Shown piece by piece: positions 18,041-29,066 of a DNA stretch of 64,000 bases (within the stretch, counting starts at the first letter, position 1; every line of letters begins with the position of its first letter). The notes beneath the pieces are model-generated. The model was given only the letters and a program-made list of their open reading frames with translations. It ran no database searches and was not told the origin of the DNA. The stretch is from Tenacibaculum ovolyticum DSM 18103 (GTDB taxonomy: Bacteria > Bacteroidota > Bacteroidia > Flavobacteriales > Flavobacteriaceae): assembly GCF_000430545.1 (NCBI RefSeq), contig NZ_KE387165.1, positions 62,728 through 126,727 of the forward strand, in the 5' to 3' direction. Position numbers and translations under genes: made by a program.

Positions 18041-18062
18041 ATATATTTAATTTAAATTGCTG

Positions 18063-20021
<1,959 letters not shown>

Positions 20022-20065
20022 TTATTATAATTATAGATAGTGTATTTTAAAAAATACTACACATA

Positions 20066-20073
20066 CAAAACTA
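20066..20073 (-). promoter_or_regulatory. Candidate -7 box of gyrB
   Basis: The minus strand reads TAGTTTTG (TAnnTTTG), 65 nt before the gyrB ATG. The -33 position has only a partial match. Confidence 0.45.
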
Positions 20074-20215
20074 AGCTATTTATAGCTCGAATAAAACTTT
20101 TTTAATAAATATGAACAAAAATAGCTGTAAAAACAAAACACCTTTAAACCCTTCTTAAAACACCTTAAAGATCCATTGAAATATTTTTCACACTTTTCAA
20201 TCACTCATAAAAAGC

Positions 20216-20241
20216 AAAAACCTCGCATAAGCAAGGTTTTT
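20216..20241 (-). terminator. Terminator after the coiled-coil protein gene
   Basis: AAAAACCT..AGGTTTTT stem around GC-ATAA-GC. It lies about 30 nt beyond the stop at 20272, with T-rich sequence on the minus side. Confidence 0.75.
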
Positions 20242-20271
20242 AAAGATTGTAATTTTATAAAAACTTGTGAT

Positions 20272-21015
20272 TTAACCTAAATTAATGGTTTTTTGCCCTG
20301 CCGAAAGGCCTTCTATTGAAACAATTACTTTGTAACCGCCTGGTTTAACATTTTCTCTATCAACCTCAATATACGAGGTAACACCTAGTAATTCATTTTT
20401 GTAATCTACAATTAGGTTGTTTTTAGTTCCGTTTTTAGCAACAACTATATTATTCTGAGAATCTAAAATTTTTATAGAAACTCTTTTTTTTCCTGGAGCA
20501 GCCATTTCATTTTCTAAAACAGAAAAACTAACTTTAAAAGCATCTACCTTATTCTTGTTAGTTGTTTTTGTAAACTTACCACTATTCCTTTTCTTCATCG
20601 TTAGGATTTCAGAAATATTTACTTTTAGTAATTTAGCTTTATCTATTTTAGAAGCTAAAAAATTAACTTTTTTTGAAAGTCTTTTAGTTAGCGTTATTTT
20701 TTTAGTTAATGCATTTTTATCTTTTTTTAAATCATTATCTAAATCATCTACAGAATCTTTTAAATCTATAATTTTGTTTATTTCAGAAATAACTCGCTTA
20801 GATAGTTTTTTATTCCGGACAGCCAACTTTTTATAACTAGCTATTTTTTCATCTAATTCAAGTTGTAATTCATTTTTTTCTTCTACAGATTTTTTAAGTT
20901 TAGAACTCACAACTTTATAATCGTAACTCTTATTAAATGCATATATAAAGGAAAATACTGTTGCTATAAATAATAATACAAGTAATAATTTTTTCTTAAA
21001 TATTGGGGTACTCAT
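20272..21015 (-). CDS. Inner-membrane-anchored coiled-coil protein, unknown function
   Basis: 247 residues that I do not recognise as a named family. There is one N-terminal membrane helix (LLLVLLFIATVFSFIYAF). A long Lys/Leu-rich coiled coil follows at about residues 35-130, then a beta-rich C-terminal domain at about 150-247 (VSFSVLENEMAAPGKKRVSI, GGYKVIVSIEGLSAG). Topology would place the coiled coil and C-terminal domain in the periplasm. It has a good terminator and stands alone between gyrB and pyc. The layout suggests a spacer or anchor that reaches to the cell wall (inference). Confidence 0.75.
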   Translation of the reverse strand: MSTPIFKKKLLLVLLFIATVFSFIYAFNKSYDYKVVSSKLKKSVEEKNELQLELDEKIASYKKLAVRNKKLSKRVISEINKIIDLKDSVDDLDNDLKKDKNALTKKITLTKRLSKKVNFLASKIDKAKLLKVNISEILTMKKRNSGKFTKTTNKNKVDAFKVSFSVLENEMAAPGKKRVSIKILDSQNNIVVAKNGTKNNLIVDYKNELLGVTSYIEVDRENVKPGGYKVIVSIEGLSAGQKTINLG

Positions 21016-21170
21016 TCTCTTTGGGGGGTATTAGTTTCACAAAAGATAAATCTAAATATAGATATAAAATAGTAATAATAAAAAATATTTTTTCTTATCA
21101 TCCCTAAAACACCATAAAATTAATGGTTTAATTATTTAAAAAACACACAAAACACTTTAAACTTAAAACA

Positions 21171-21198
21171 AAAAAATCTCGCAAGTGCGAGATTTTTT
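21171..21198 (-). terminator. Terminator of pyc
   Basis: AAAAAATCTCGCA/TGCGAGATTTTTT perfect stem with a tight loop, 25 nt after the pyc stop. Confidence 0.85.
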
Positions 21199-21222
21199 CT
21201 TACCTTTTTATATAAAAAACAA

Positions 21223-24200
21223 TTAAACTAATTCAATTACCAAATCTTCTGAGTTCACCATTATTCCCGATTCTAATACTAATTCCTTTATCGTTGAATC
21301 TTCAACAGCAGTAATAGTAGTTTCCATTTTCATTGCTTCAATAATAAATAAAGGTTGATTTTTTGTTACTTTTTCACCTTTTTTAACCAAAACAGTAGAT
21401 AACATCCCTTGCAAAGGAGCCCCTATTTCTTTTGAATTGTTTTTAGCAGCTTTCGTATTTACTACTTTAGTTATTTTAATTGATTCGTCTTTTACCTGAA
21501 CAGACCTACCTTGCCCATTTACTTTAAAATAGACTGTTACCATTCCATCTTCATTTGGTCTTCCAACAGAATCTAAGGTAATTAATAACCTTTTACCTTT
21601 ATCTAACTCAACAATTATCTCCTCACCTCTTTCCATTCCATAAAAGAAGTTCTTTGTTGGTAAATTTATTAAACTATCATATTTTAAGTGCTTGTTAAAA
21701 GCATCAGTAAATACTTTAGGGTATAATTTATACGATAAGAAATCTGTAAAATCTATAGGCCTACTTAAATCATTTTCAAATATTTTTTTAAAATCATTAT
21801 ACTCTTCTTCAATATCTAAAGGCTCAATATGTGCATTCGGCCTATCGGTATATGGTTTTTGATCTTTTAAAATTAATTTTTGAAGGTCTTTCGGAAAACC
21901 TCCTACAGGCTGACCTAAATCACCTCTAAAAAAACTTACTACTGATTGTGGAAATGAAATTGTATCTCCGCGCTCTAAAACATCCTGAACAGTTAAATTA
22001 TTACTTACTAAGTATTGTGCCATATCACCAACAACTTTAGAACTTGGCGTTACTTTTACGATATCACCAAAGAGTAAGTTTACATCTCCGTACATTTTAG
22101 TAATTTCATGAAAGCGATCTTCTAAACCTAATGCCTGTGCTTGTGGTTTTAAGTTAGAATACTGCCCTCCTGGTATTTCATGCTTAAAAACCTCTCCAGA
22201 ACCTGATTTTAAACCAGATTCAAACGGATAATAATACTCTCTTACAGCTCCCCAATAATTAGAGTACTCATTTAAGGAATCTATATTCAAATGACTTTCT
22301 CTATCATTAAATTTCATCATTTCTACAACCGAATTGAAATTAGGTTGTGATGTTAATCCAGATAAACCACCAAGAGCTACATCAACAACATCAACTCCCG
22401 CTTCAATAGCCTTTAAATAAGTTGCCGACTGAATAGATGAAGTATCATGTGTATGTAAGTGAATAGGAATATTAACTTCTTGTTTTAAAGCAGAAACTAA
22501 TTCAAAAGCTGCATATGGTTTTAATAAACCAGCCATATCTTTAATAGCCAAGATGTGCGCTCCTGCATTTTCAATATCTTTAGCTAATTGTGTATAGTAT
22601 TTAAGATTGTATTTTGTATTCTTCGGATTTAAGATATCACTTGTATAACAAATTGAACCTTCTGCTAGTCCCTGAGTTTTAGTACGAACATGTTCAATAC
22701 AAGGTGCAATAGATTTCATCCAATTTAAAGAATCAAAAATTCTAAAAATATCAACTCCATTTTCCCAAGATTGCTCAACAAACTTTTCAATTAAATTATC
22801 TGAATATGCTGTATATCCTACACCATTTGAACCTCTAATTAACATTTGAAGCAAGACATTTGGCATAGATTTACGCAACAAACGTAAACGTTCCCATGGG
22901 TTTTCTTGTAAAAAACGCATACAAACATCAAATGTTGCACCTCCCCAAACTTCCATACTAAAAATGTCAGCGTTATTTTTCGCATAACCTTCTGCTACTT
23001 TTAACATATCAAAAGTTCGCATTCTTGTGGCTAATAAACTCTGATGCGCATCACGCATTGTTGTATCAGTAAAATGAATTTTATTTTCATTCTTTAACCA
23101 TTCAGAAAACTTTTCTGGACCTAATTCAGTTAATAAGTCTTTTGTTCCTTTGGGGTAACTAGCATTTGCATCAAACGAAGGAACTACTGGTTGAATAAAC
23201 TTCTTCGTTGAGTCTAACTTTTTAACATCTGAATTTCCGTTTACAATAACATCACCTAAATAAGTAATTAACTTCGTAGCTCTATTCCTTGGTGCTTTAA
23301 AAGAAAATAAATCAGGGGTCTGCTTAATAAAATTAACTGTTACTTCTCCTTTTCTGAAAGTATCATGTTTTAAAATATTATCAAGAAAAGGCATATTTGT
23401 TTTAACACCTCTAATTCTAAACTCTGCTAAAGCACGACTTACTTTTCGGCATGCTCCATCTAAAGTTCTACTATTTGCAGTAACTTTAACAAGCATAGAA
23501 TCAAAAAACGGTGAAATAATAGCTCCTTGATATACACTACCCGCATCTAATCGAATACCAAAACCAGAGGCACTTCTATAGGCCGTAATTTCGCCATAAT
23601 CTGGTTTAAAATCATTCTGAGGATCTTCGGTTGTAATTCTACATTGTAAAGCATAACCGTTAATCTTTACAGCTTCTTGGTTTGTTATTTTTATTTGTTG
23701 GTCAGCTAATTTATAACCTCCCGCAATAAACAATTGTGTTTTTACTAAATCGATGTTTGTTACTACTTCAGTAACCGTATGCTCCACTTGAATACGTGGA
23801 TTTACCTCTATAAAATAAATAGAACCATCATCATCTACTAAAAATTCTACCGTTCCTATATTATTATAATTTACTGCCTTACAAATAGCTATTGCATATT
23901 TATAAAGAGCTTCTTTTGTTTCTTGTTTTAAACCGAATGATGGTGCAAATTCAATTACTTTTTGATAACGGCGTTGTACAGAACAATCACGTTCAAATAA
24001 ATGAACTGTATTCCCATAATTATCTGCTACAATTTGAATTTCAATATGCTTTGGATTCTCTACAAACTTCTCAAGAAAAACCGTATCATCTCCAAATGCA
24101 TTTAAAGCTTCACGCTTACTTTCGTTAAAAGCTTTTTTTAACTCTTCAGCCTTTCTAATAACACGCATTCCTCTACCTCCACCACCAGAAGCGGCTTTTA

Positions 24201-24675
24201 GCATTATAGGATACCCTATTTTTCCTGCTTCTTTTAAAGCAACCTCAATACTCACTAAAGCCTCTTCGTTACTTTTAATAATAGGAATATTGTTTGCTAA
24301 AGCAACCTCTTTAGCTGTTATTTTATCTCCTAGTGATTTTAAAACCGACACTTTAGGTCCAATAAAAATAATACCGTTGTTTTCACATTCTTGGGCAAAA
24401 TTTGCATTTTCAGACAAAAAACCATAACCTGGATGAATCGCATCTGCACCACACTCTAATGCAACTCTAATTAGCTCATCAATATTCAAATACGGCTTTA
24501 AAGGTTCGTTGTTTTGACCTATTTGATATGCTTCATCTGCTTTATATCGATGCAATGAATATCGATCTTCAAAGGTATAAACACCTACAGTTTCAACATT
24601 AATCTCAGTACAGGCTCTAAAAATTCTAATAGCAATTTCTCCTCTATTTGCAACAAGTACTTTTTTTATTTTCAT
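21223..24675 (-). CDS. pyc: Pyruvate carboxylase
   Basis: 1150 residues, a full single-chain pyruvate carboxylase. The biotin carboxylase domain (about 1-455) has KAASGGGGRGMR, FLEKFVENPKHIEIQI and EVNPRIQVEHTVTE. The carboxyltransferase domain (about 535-810) has TDTTMRDAHQSLLATR and GATFDVCMRFLQENPWERLR. A PYC-type allosteric/C-terminal region follows, and the biotinyl domain carries the lysine in IIEAMKMETT near residue 1115. It makes oxaloacetate from pyruvate and bicarbonate for anaplerosis; mdh in this window acts on the product. It is monocistronic with a strong terminator. Confidence 0.98.
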   Translation of the reverse strand: MKIKKVLVANRGEIAIRIFRACTEINVETVGVYTFEDRYSLHRYKADEAYQIGQNNEPLKPYLNIDELIRVALECGADAIHPGYGFLSENANFAQECENNGIIFIGPKVSVLKSLGDKITAKEVALANNIPIIKSNEEALVSIEVALKEAGKIGYPIMLKAASGGGGRGMRVIRKAEELKKAFNESKREALNAFGDDTVFLEKFVENPKHIEIQIVADNYGNTVHLFERDCSVQRRYQKVIEFAPSFGLKQETKEALYKYAIAICKAVNYNNIGTVEFLVDDDGSIYFIEVNPRIQVEHTVTEVVTNIDLVKTQLFIAGGYKLADQQIKITNQEAVKINGYALQCRITTEDPQNDFKPDYGEITAYRSASGFGIRLDAGSVYQGAIISPFFDSMLVKVTANSRTLDGACRKVSRALAEFRIRGVKTNMPFLDNILKHDTFRKGEVTVNFIKQTPDLFSFKAPRNRATKLITYLGDVIVNGNSDVKKLDSTKKFIQPVVPSFDANASYPKGTKDLLTELGPEKFSEWLKNENKIHFTDTTMRDAHQSLLATRMRTFDMLKVAEGYAKNNADIFSMEVWGGATFDVCMRFLQENPWERLRLLRKSMPNVLLQMLIRGSNGVGYTAYSDNLIEKFVEQSWENGVDIFRIFDSLNWMKSIAPCIEHVRTKTQGLAEGSICYTSDILNPKNTKYNLKYYTQLAKDIENAGAHILAIKDMAGLLKPYAAFELVSALKQEVNIPIHLHTHDTSSIQSATYLKAIEAGVDVVDVALGGLSGLTSQPNFNSVVEMMKFNDRESHLNIDSLNEYSNYWGAVREYYYPFESGLKSGSGEVFKHEIPGGQYSNLKPQAQALGLEDRFHEITKMYGDVNLLFGDIVKVTPSSKVVGDMAQYLVSNNLTVQDVLERGDTISFPQSVVSFFRGDLGQPVGGFPKDLQKLILKDQKPYTDRPNAHIEPLDIEEEYNDFKKIFENDLSRPIDFTDFLSYKLYPKVFTDAFNKHLKYDSLINLPTKNFFYGMERGEEIIVELDKGKRLLITLDSVGRPNEDGMVTVYFKVNGQGRSVQVKDESIKITKVVNTKAAKNNSKEIGAPLQGMLSTVLVKKGEKVTKNQPLFIIEAMKMETTITAVEDSTIKELVLESGIMVNSEDLVIELV

Positions 24676-24832
24676 CTTAAGTGGTTTATTTTGAGTGTAA
24701 AAGTATTTTTTTGTTTAAAAAAAATCAAATTCGTGATAATTTACAACGAATTGTTTAAAACTGTGTTATTATTCTTATTTTACTCTTAATCGATTCTATT
24801 TTAAAATCAATTTTGCGACAACTTATTTAAAA

Positions 24833-24857
24833 GTATTTCTTAAAATCATTAAGAATA
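24833..24857 (-). terminator. Weak AT-rich hairpin after asnB
   Basis: GTATTTCTTAA and TTAAGAATAC pair around a short loop, with T-rich sequence on the minus side. It is GC-poor, so only a tentative terminator. Confidence 0.4.
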
Positions 24858-24873
24858 CAAACTGATATTAAAT

Positions 24874-26538
24874 TTAATATGCATCATCATGTACACTCAT
24901 TATTGCTCTTCCTGAAGGCTCATTCATGTTTTTAAATGCTTCATCCCACTCAAGTGCCGTAGCAGTACTACAAGCTACACTAGCTTCTTGCGGAACACTT
25001 AAAGCAGCAGTATCACTTGGAAAATGCCCCTCAAAGATTGAACGATAATAAAACTCTTCTTTATTGGTTGGTGTTTGAATTGGAAATCTAAATTTAGCAT
25101 TTGCTAATTGCTCATCAGTAACTTCCTTATCAACAACTTCCTTTAATGTATCAATCCAACTATAACCTACACCATCAGAAAATTGCTCTTTCTGTCTCCA
25201 AGCAACACTCTCAGGCAACATATCTTCAAAAGCTTTACGAATCACCCACTTTTCCATGCGCTCTCCGTTAATCATTTTGTCTTGTGGGTTAATACGCATA
25301 GCAACATCCATAAACTCTTTATCTAAAAATGGCACACGACCTTCAATTCCCCAAGCCATTAAACTTTTGTTAGCTCTTAAACAATCATACATGTGTAATT
25401 TATCTAATTTACGAACAGTTTCTTCATGGAATTCTTCTGCACTTGGAGCTTTATGAAAATACAAATAACCTCCAAAAATTTCATCAGCACCTTCACCCGA
25501 CAACACCATTTTAACTCCCATCGACTTAATAACACGTGCCATTAAATACATTGGTGTAGAAGAACGAATTGTTGTAATATCATATGTTTCTATGTTATAA
25601 ATAACATCTTTAATTGCATCTAAACCTTCTTGAATAGTGAATTTTATTTCATGGTGAACAGTACCAATATGATCTGCTACCTTTTGAGCAGCAGCTAAAT
25701 CAGGCGAACCTTCTAACCCTACAGAAAAAGAGTGTAATTGAGGATACCAAGCTTCTGATTTATCGTCAGATTCAATTCTTTTTTGCGAGTATTTTTTAGC
25801 AACTGCTGATATTACAGAAGAATCTAATCCTCCAGAAAGTAAAACACCATAAGGTACATCACTCATTAATTGCCTGTGTACAGCAGCTTCTAGAGCTTCT
25901 TTAACTTCTCCAATACTAGTTTCGTTTTCTTTTACCGCCTGGTAGTCAGACCAATCTTTTTTATACCATTGTACAAATTTCCCATCTTTACTAGACATAT
26001 AGTGCCCTGGAGGAAATAATTCTATTTTAGAACAAACCCCTTCTAAAGCTTTTAATTCAGAAGCAACATAAAAAGTTCCGTTTATATCCCAACCAATGTA
26101 TAAAGGAATAATTCCCATATGATCACGAGCAACAAAATACTCGTCTTTTTCAACATCATATAAAGCAAAACCAAAAATCCCGTTTAAATCATCTACAAAA
26201 TCAACACCTTTTTCTTTGTAAAGTGCTAAAATCACTTCACAATCAGAAGCTGTTTGAAACTCATAAGAACCTGTAAGGTTTTTAGCTAACTCTCTGTGGT
26301 TGTATATTTCTCCGTTTGCAGCTAAAATTAGTTTTTTATCAGCACTAAATAAAGGTTGTTGACCAGAAGCAGGATCAACAATTGCTAATCTTTCATGAGC
26401 CATTATAACTTTATCATCACTATAAACACCACTCCAATCTGGGCCACGATGCCTAATTTTTTTAGCCATTTCTAAAACCTGAGGTCTTAAACTATCCGAA
26501 GTTTGTTTTAAATCAAACGCACATACAATTCCACACAT
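24874..26538 (-). CDS. asnB: Asparagine synthase B (glutamine-hydrolysing)
   Basis: 554 residues, the length of the AsnB type. Cys2 of MCGIVCAF is the nucleophile of the N-terminal glutaminase domain, which continues with RHRGPDWSG, HERLAIVDP and NGEIYNHREL. The synthetase domain has the ATP pyrophosphatase loop VLLSGGLDSSV near residue 235, SVGLEGSPDL, LSGEGADEIFGGYLYF and GRVPFLDKEF. It makes asparagine from aspartate with glutamine nitrogen and ATP. It is divergent from the trp operon, with about 250 nt between, and single-gene by layout. Confidence 0.97.
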   Translation of the reverse strand: MCGIVCAFDLKQTSDSLRPQVLEMAKKIRHRGPDWSGVYSDDKVIMAHERLAIVDPASGQQPLFSADKKLILAANGEIYNHRELAKNLTGSYEFQTASDCEVILALYKEKGVDFVDDLNGIFGFALYDVEKDEYFVARDHMGIIPLYIGWDINGTFYVASELKALEGVCSKIELFPPGHYMSSKDGKFVQWYKKDWSDYQAVKENETSIGEVKEALEAAVHRQLMSDVPYGVLLSGGLDSSVISAVAKKYSQKRIESDDKSEAWYPQLHSFSVGLEGSPDLAAAQKVADHIGTVHHEIKFTIQEGLDAIKDVIYNIETYDITTIRSSTPMYLMARVIKSMGVKMVLSGEGADEIFGGYLYFHKAPSAEEFHEETVRKLDKLHMYDCLRANKSLMAWGIEGRVPFLDKEFMDVAMRINPQDKMINGERMEKWVIRKAFEDMLPESVAWRQKEQFSDGVGYSWIDTLKEVVDKEVTDEQLANAKFRFPIQTPTNKEEFYYRSIFEGHFPSDTAALSVPQEASVACSTATALEWDEAFKNMNEPSGRAIMSVHDDAY

Positions 26539-26754
26539 AACTTTATATTTTAATTACTTTCTTAAAAAAGAAGATTTGTTTCTATTTATGACACAAACTA
26601 CGGTATATAGTTTCTTTTTGAAAACACAAAACAATATTTTAATATAAATTTGAAACAAAAAAATAAATAAAAACAATAATATGTAATGACATTAGCTAAT
26701 TATCTATAAAAACAACAACACTTTAATAGTTATTAATAAAAAAGCAAAATAAAG

Positions 26755-26785
26755 TTTGTGAAATCAAAAATCTATTTTACATTTG
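26755..26785 (+). promoter_or_regulatory. trp operon promoter (Bacteroidota type)
   Basis: TTTG at 26755-26758, a 19-nt spacer and TACATTTG at 26778-26785 match the Bacteroidota consensus exactly. The expected transcription start falls around 26790-26793, so the leader peptide ATG would have almost no 5' UTR. Confidence 0.85.
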
Positions 26786-26792
26786 CCTTATA

Positions 26793-26840
26793 ATGATGAA
26801 ACAAAACAACATATGGTGGTGGAACTCTCTTAAAAGTTAA
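26793..26840 (+). CDS. trpL: trp operon leader peptide with three Trp codons
   Basis: A 15-residue frame, MMKQNNIWWWNSLKS, with TGG TGG TGG at 26814-26822. It begins at or next to the predicted transcription start and ends just before the attenuator stems. The consecutive Trp codons make ribosome position depend on charged tRNA-Trp. A double ATG at the start may aid near-leaderless initiation. I know of no reason to expect such a peptide here except trp attenuation, and trpE follows. Confidence 0.88.
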   Translation: MMKQNNIWWWNSLKS

Positions 26841-26904
26841 GTGAGAAGAAACCCGTATGTATATAATATAACGAAAAGGCTTATCTCACGATAAGCCTTT
26901 TTTT
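26825..26904 (+). promoter_or_regulatory. trp attenuator (three competing stems and terminator)
   Basis: Stem 1:2 is CTCtCTTAA (26825-26833) with TTAAGtGAG (26837-26845). Stem 2:3, the antiterminator, is GTGAGA (26841-26846) with TCTCAC (26884-26889), and can extend by AAG/CTT with a one-base bulge. Stem 3:4, the terminator, is GGCTTATC (26878-26885) with GATAAGCC (26890-26897), extended by AAAA/TTTT and followed by seven T. A ribosome stalled on the Trp codons would cover strand 1 and free strand 2 for antitermination, the classic logic. Confidence 0.87.
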
Positions 26905-26921
26905 GTTTTTAATACTAAAAA

Positions 26922-26996
26922 TGTCACCTCGAGCGCAGTCGAGAGGCCATTAAAATAAAAGAGATTAAAACGGTCTCGACTGCGCTCGACCAGACA
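26922..26996 (+). repeat. Palindromic intergenic element before trpE (copy 1)
   Basis: The left arm TCGAGCGCAGTCGAGA (26929-26944) and its exact inverse (26974-26989) are separated by 29 nt. Each arm is itself a small palindrome (CTCGA...TCGAG). The outer ends are TGTCA on the left and CAGACA on the right. The right arm ends 14 nt before the trpE ATG, so the element forms the proximal part of the trpE leader. A second copy lies at 57562-57627. Confidence 0.85.
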
Positions 26997-27003
26997 AGAT
27001 AAA

Positions 27004-28395
27004 ATGAATAAAATAGCATTCAAAACAGTTAGTAAAAAACGTATTTCAGATACGATTACCCCTGTAGGTTTGTATTTGAGGTTTAGAGATAAATATGCAA
27101 ATACATTATTATTAGAAAGTTCAGATTATCATAGTAAAGAAGAAAGTTTTTCTTTTATTGCTATTGAACCTATTGTTACGATGAAAGTTGACAATTATCA
27201 ATTTTCTATTTCTCATAAAGGTACAGAAACCGACAAACAACCTGTTCATAAAAATTTTTATCAATTATTTGATCAGTTTACAAATTCGATAACCTTAGAT
27301 TGCCCTGCTGAATTAAAATCATTTAATGGTTTGTATGGTTATTCAACTTTCGATTCTGTTCAATATTTCGAAAATATTCAGTTTAAAAACAAAAAAGCAC
27401 CTTCAGCAATTCCTGAAATGCAATACAGTTTTTATCGCTTTATTATTGCTATCAATCATTTTAATGATGAAATGACTTTGATTGAGAATATCGAAGAAGG
27501 AACAACTTCAAGAATTTCAGAAATAGAAACGATTATTGAGGCACAAACATTCAATACTCAAAAATTTGAAATCAACGGAGAAGAAACCTCAAACTGCACA
27601 GATGAAGACTTTAAAGAATATGTAGTTAAAGCAAAAGCTCACTGTAAACGAGGCGATGTTTTTCAATTAGTTTTATCACGTCAATTTCAACAAGAATTTA
27701 AAGGAGATGAATTTAATGTATACAGAGCGTTACGTTCAATAAATCCTTCTCCTTATTTATTTTATTTCGATTACGGATCATTTAAATTAATGGGTTCTTC
27801 ACCTGAGGCACAAATTAAAATTAACGCAGGTAAAGCAATCATCAACCCAATTGCTGGAACATTTAGAAGAACTGGCGATATGGCTGAAGATATTAAGCTA
27901 GGAAAATTACTATCTGAAGACAAGAAAGAAACTGCCGAACATGTAATGCTAGTTGATTTAGCAAGAAACGATTTAAGTAAACATGCCGAAAACGTAAAAG
28001 TTGAAGTTTTTAAAGAAGTTCAATATTTTAGTCATGTAATTCACTTAGTATCTACAGTGCAAGGTAAAATTAAAGGAAACCCAATTAATATAGTAGGAGA
28101 CACATTTCCTGCAGGTACATTAAGCGGAGCTCCAAAATACAAAGCCATGCAATTAATTGACAAATACGAAAATCAATCTCGTGGATTTTATGGTGGTGCC
28201 GTTGGAATAATCGGTTTAGATGGCTCTGTAAATCTAGCTATTGCAATACGTTCTTTCGTTAGTAAAAATAATGTATTGTACTACCAAGCAGGTGCAGGAA
28301 TTGTAATTCATTCTGATGAAGAAAAAGAATTACAAGAAGTAAACAACAAACTAGCAGCATTAAAAAAAGCATTAACCTTAGCAGAAAACATTTAA
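27004..28395 (+). CDS. trpE: Anthranilate synthase component I
   Basis: 463 residues, chorismate-binding enzyme. The N-terminal LLLESSDYHSK contains the LLESS motif known for tryptophan feedback binding, so allosteric inhibition is expected. The catalytic half has SRQFQQEFKGDEFNVYRALR, GSSPEAQIKI, NPIAGTFRRTGD, LSEDKKETAEHVMLVDLARN, GDTFPAGTLSGAPKYKAM and YGGAVGIIG. With TrpG it converts chorismate and glutamine to anthranilate. It is first of seven contiguous trp genes and is controlled by the attenuator upstream. One base separates it from trpG. Confidence 0.97.
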   Translation: MNKIAFKTVSKKRISDTITPVGLYLRFRDKYANTLLLESSDYHSKEESFSFIAIEPIVTMKVDNYQFSISHKGTETDKQPVHKNFYQLFDQFTNSITLDCPAELKSFNGLYGYSTFDSVQYFENIQFKNKKAPSAIPEMQYSFYRFIIAINHFNDEMTLIENIEEGTTSRISEIETIIEAQTFNTQKFEINGEETSNCTDEDFKEYVVKAKAHCKRGDVFQLVLSRQFQQEFKGDEFNVYRALRSINPSPYLFYFDYGSFKLMGSSPEAQIKINAGKAIINPIAGTFRRTGDMAEDIKLGKLLSEDKKETAEHVMLVDLARNDLSKHAENVKVEVFKEVQYFSHVIHLVSTVQGKIKGNPINIVGDTFPAGTLSGAPKYKAMQLIDKYENQSRGFYGGAVGIIGLDGSVNLAIAIRSFVSKNNVLYYQAGAGIVIHSDEEKELQEVNNKLAALKKALTLAENI

Positions 28396-28396
28396 G

Positions 28397-28975
28397 ATGA
28401 ATATATTAATACTAGATAATTACGATTCGTTTACCTACAATTTAGTACATATGGTAGAAGATATTACTGGTAATTTACCAGATGTATATAGAAACGATGA
28501 AATTTCTATTGAAGAAATAGATCGTTATGATGCTATCATTTTATCTCCGGGACCAGGAATTCCTGATCAAGCTGGTATTTTAAAAAATGTTATAAAGCAA
28601 TATGCAGGTAAAAAACCTATTTTTGGCGTTTGTTTAGGACTGCAAGCAATAACAGAAGTTTTTGGTGGAAAAATTGAAAACATGGGAGAAGTTTTTCATG
28701 GAGTAGCTACAGAAATGGAAGTTATCGATGAAAATGCAACAATTTTTAAAGGAATTTCAAATAAATTTGATGCAGCAAGATATCATTCTTGGATTGCTTC
28801 AAACGAAAATTTTCCTTCAGAGATTATGATTACTGCAAAAGATGAGGACGGAGGTATTCAAGCGATTCAGCATAAAATATTTAATTTATCAGCAGTACAA
28901 TTTCATCCTGAATCAATATTAACTGAAGTTGGCGAGCAAATAGTTAGAAATTTTTTAGATACTATTAAAAACTAA
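28397..28975 (+). CDS. trpG: Anthranilate synthase glutamine amidotransferase
   Basis: 192 residues, class I amidotransferase. It begins ILILDNYDSFTYNLVHMV, followed by ILSPGPGIPDQAG. The nucleophile elbow is FGVCLGLQA, with the Cys near residue 79, and the His/Glu pair is in VQFHPESIL near residue 170. It supplies ammonia from glutamine to TrpE. The gene starts one base after trpE, consistent with translational coupling. An intergenic palindrome separates it from trpD. Confidence 0.96.
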   Translation: MNILILDNYDSFTYNLVHMVEDITGNLPDVYRNDEISIEEIDRYDAIILSPGPGIPDQAGILKNVIKQYAGKKPIFGVCLGLQAITEVFGGKIENMGEVFHGVATEMEVIDENATIFKGISNKFDAARYHSWIASNENFPSEIMITAKDEDGGIQAIQHKIFNLSAVQFHPESILTEVGEQIVRNFLDTIKN

Positions 28976-28980
28976 CACTT

Positions 28981-29062
28981 TCACAAATATAACGAAGTAA
29001 TCTCTTAATTAATAAACAAATTAACATAGCAAATCATCACTTACTTCGCTATTACAAGATTG
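28981..29062 (+). repeat. Degenerate palindromic element between trpG and trpD
   Basis: The left core CGAAGTAA (28993-29000) is inverted at 29041-29048 (TTACTTCG), and CTATTACAAG follows. The core matches the elements before trpC and trpB. It is more decayed than those; the outer TGTCA-like ends are not evident. Confidence 0.5.
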
Positions 29063-29066
29063 AATT

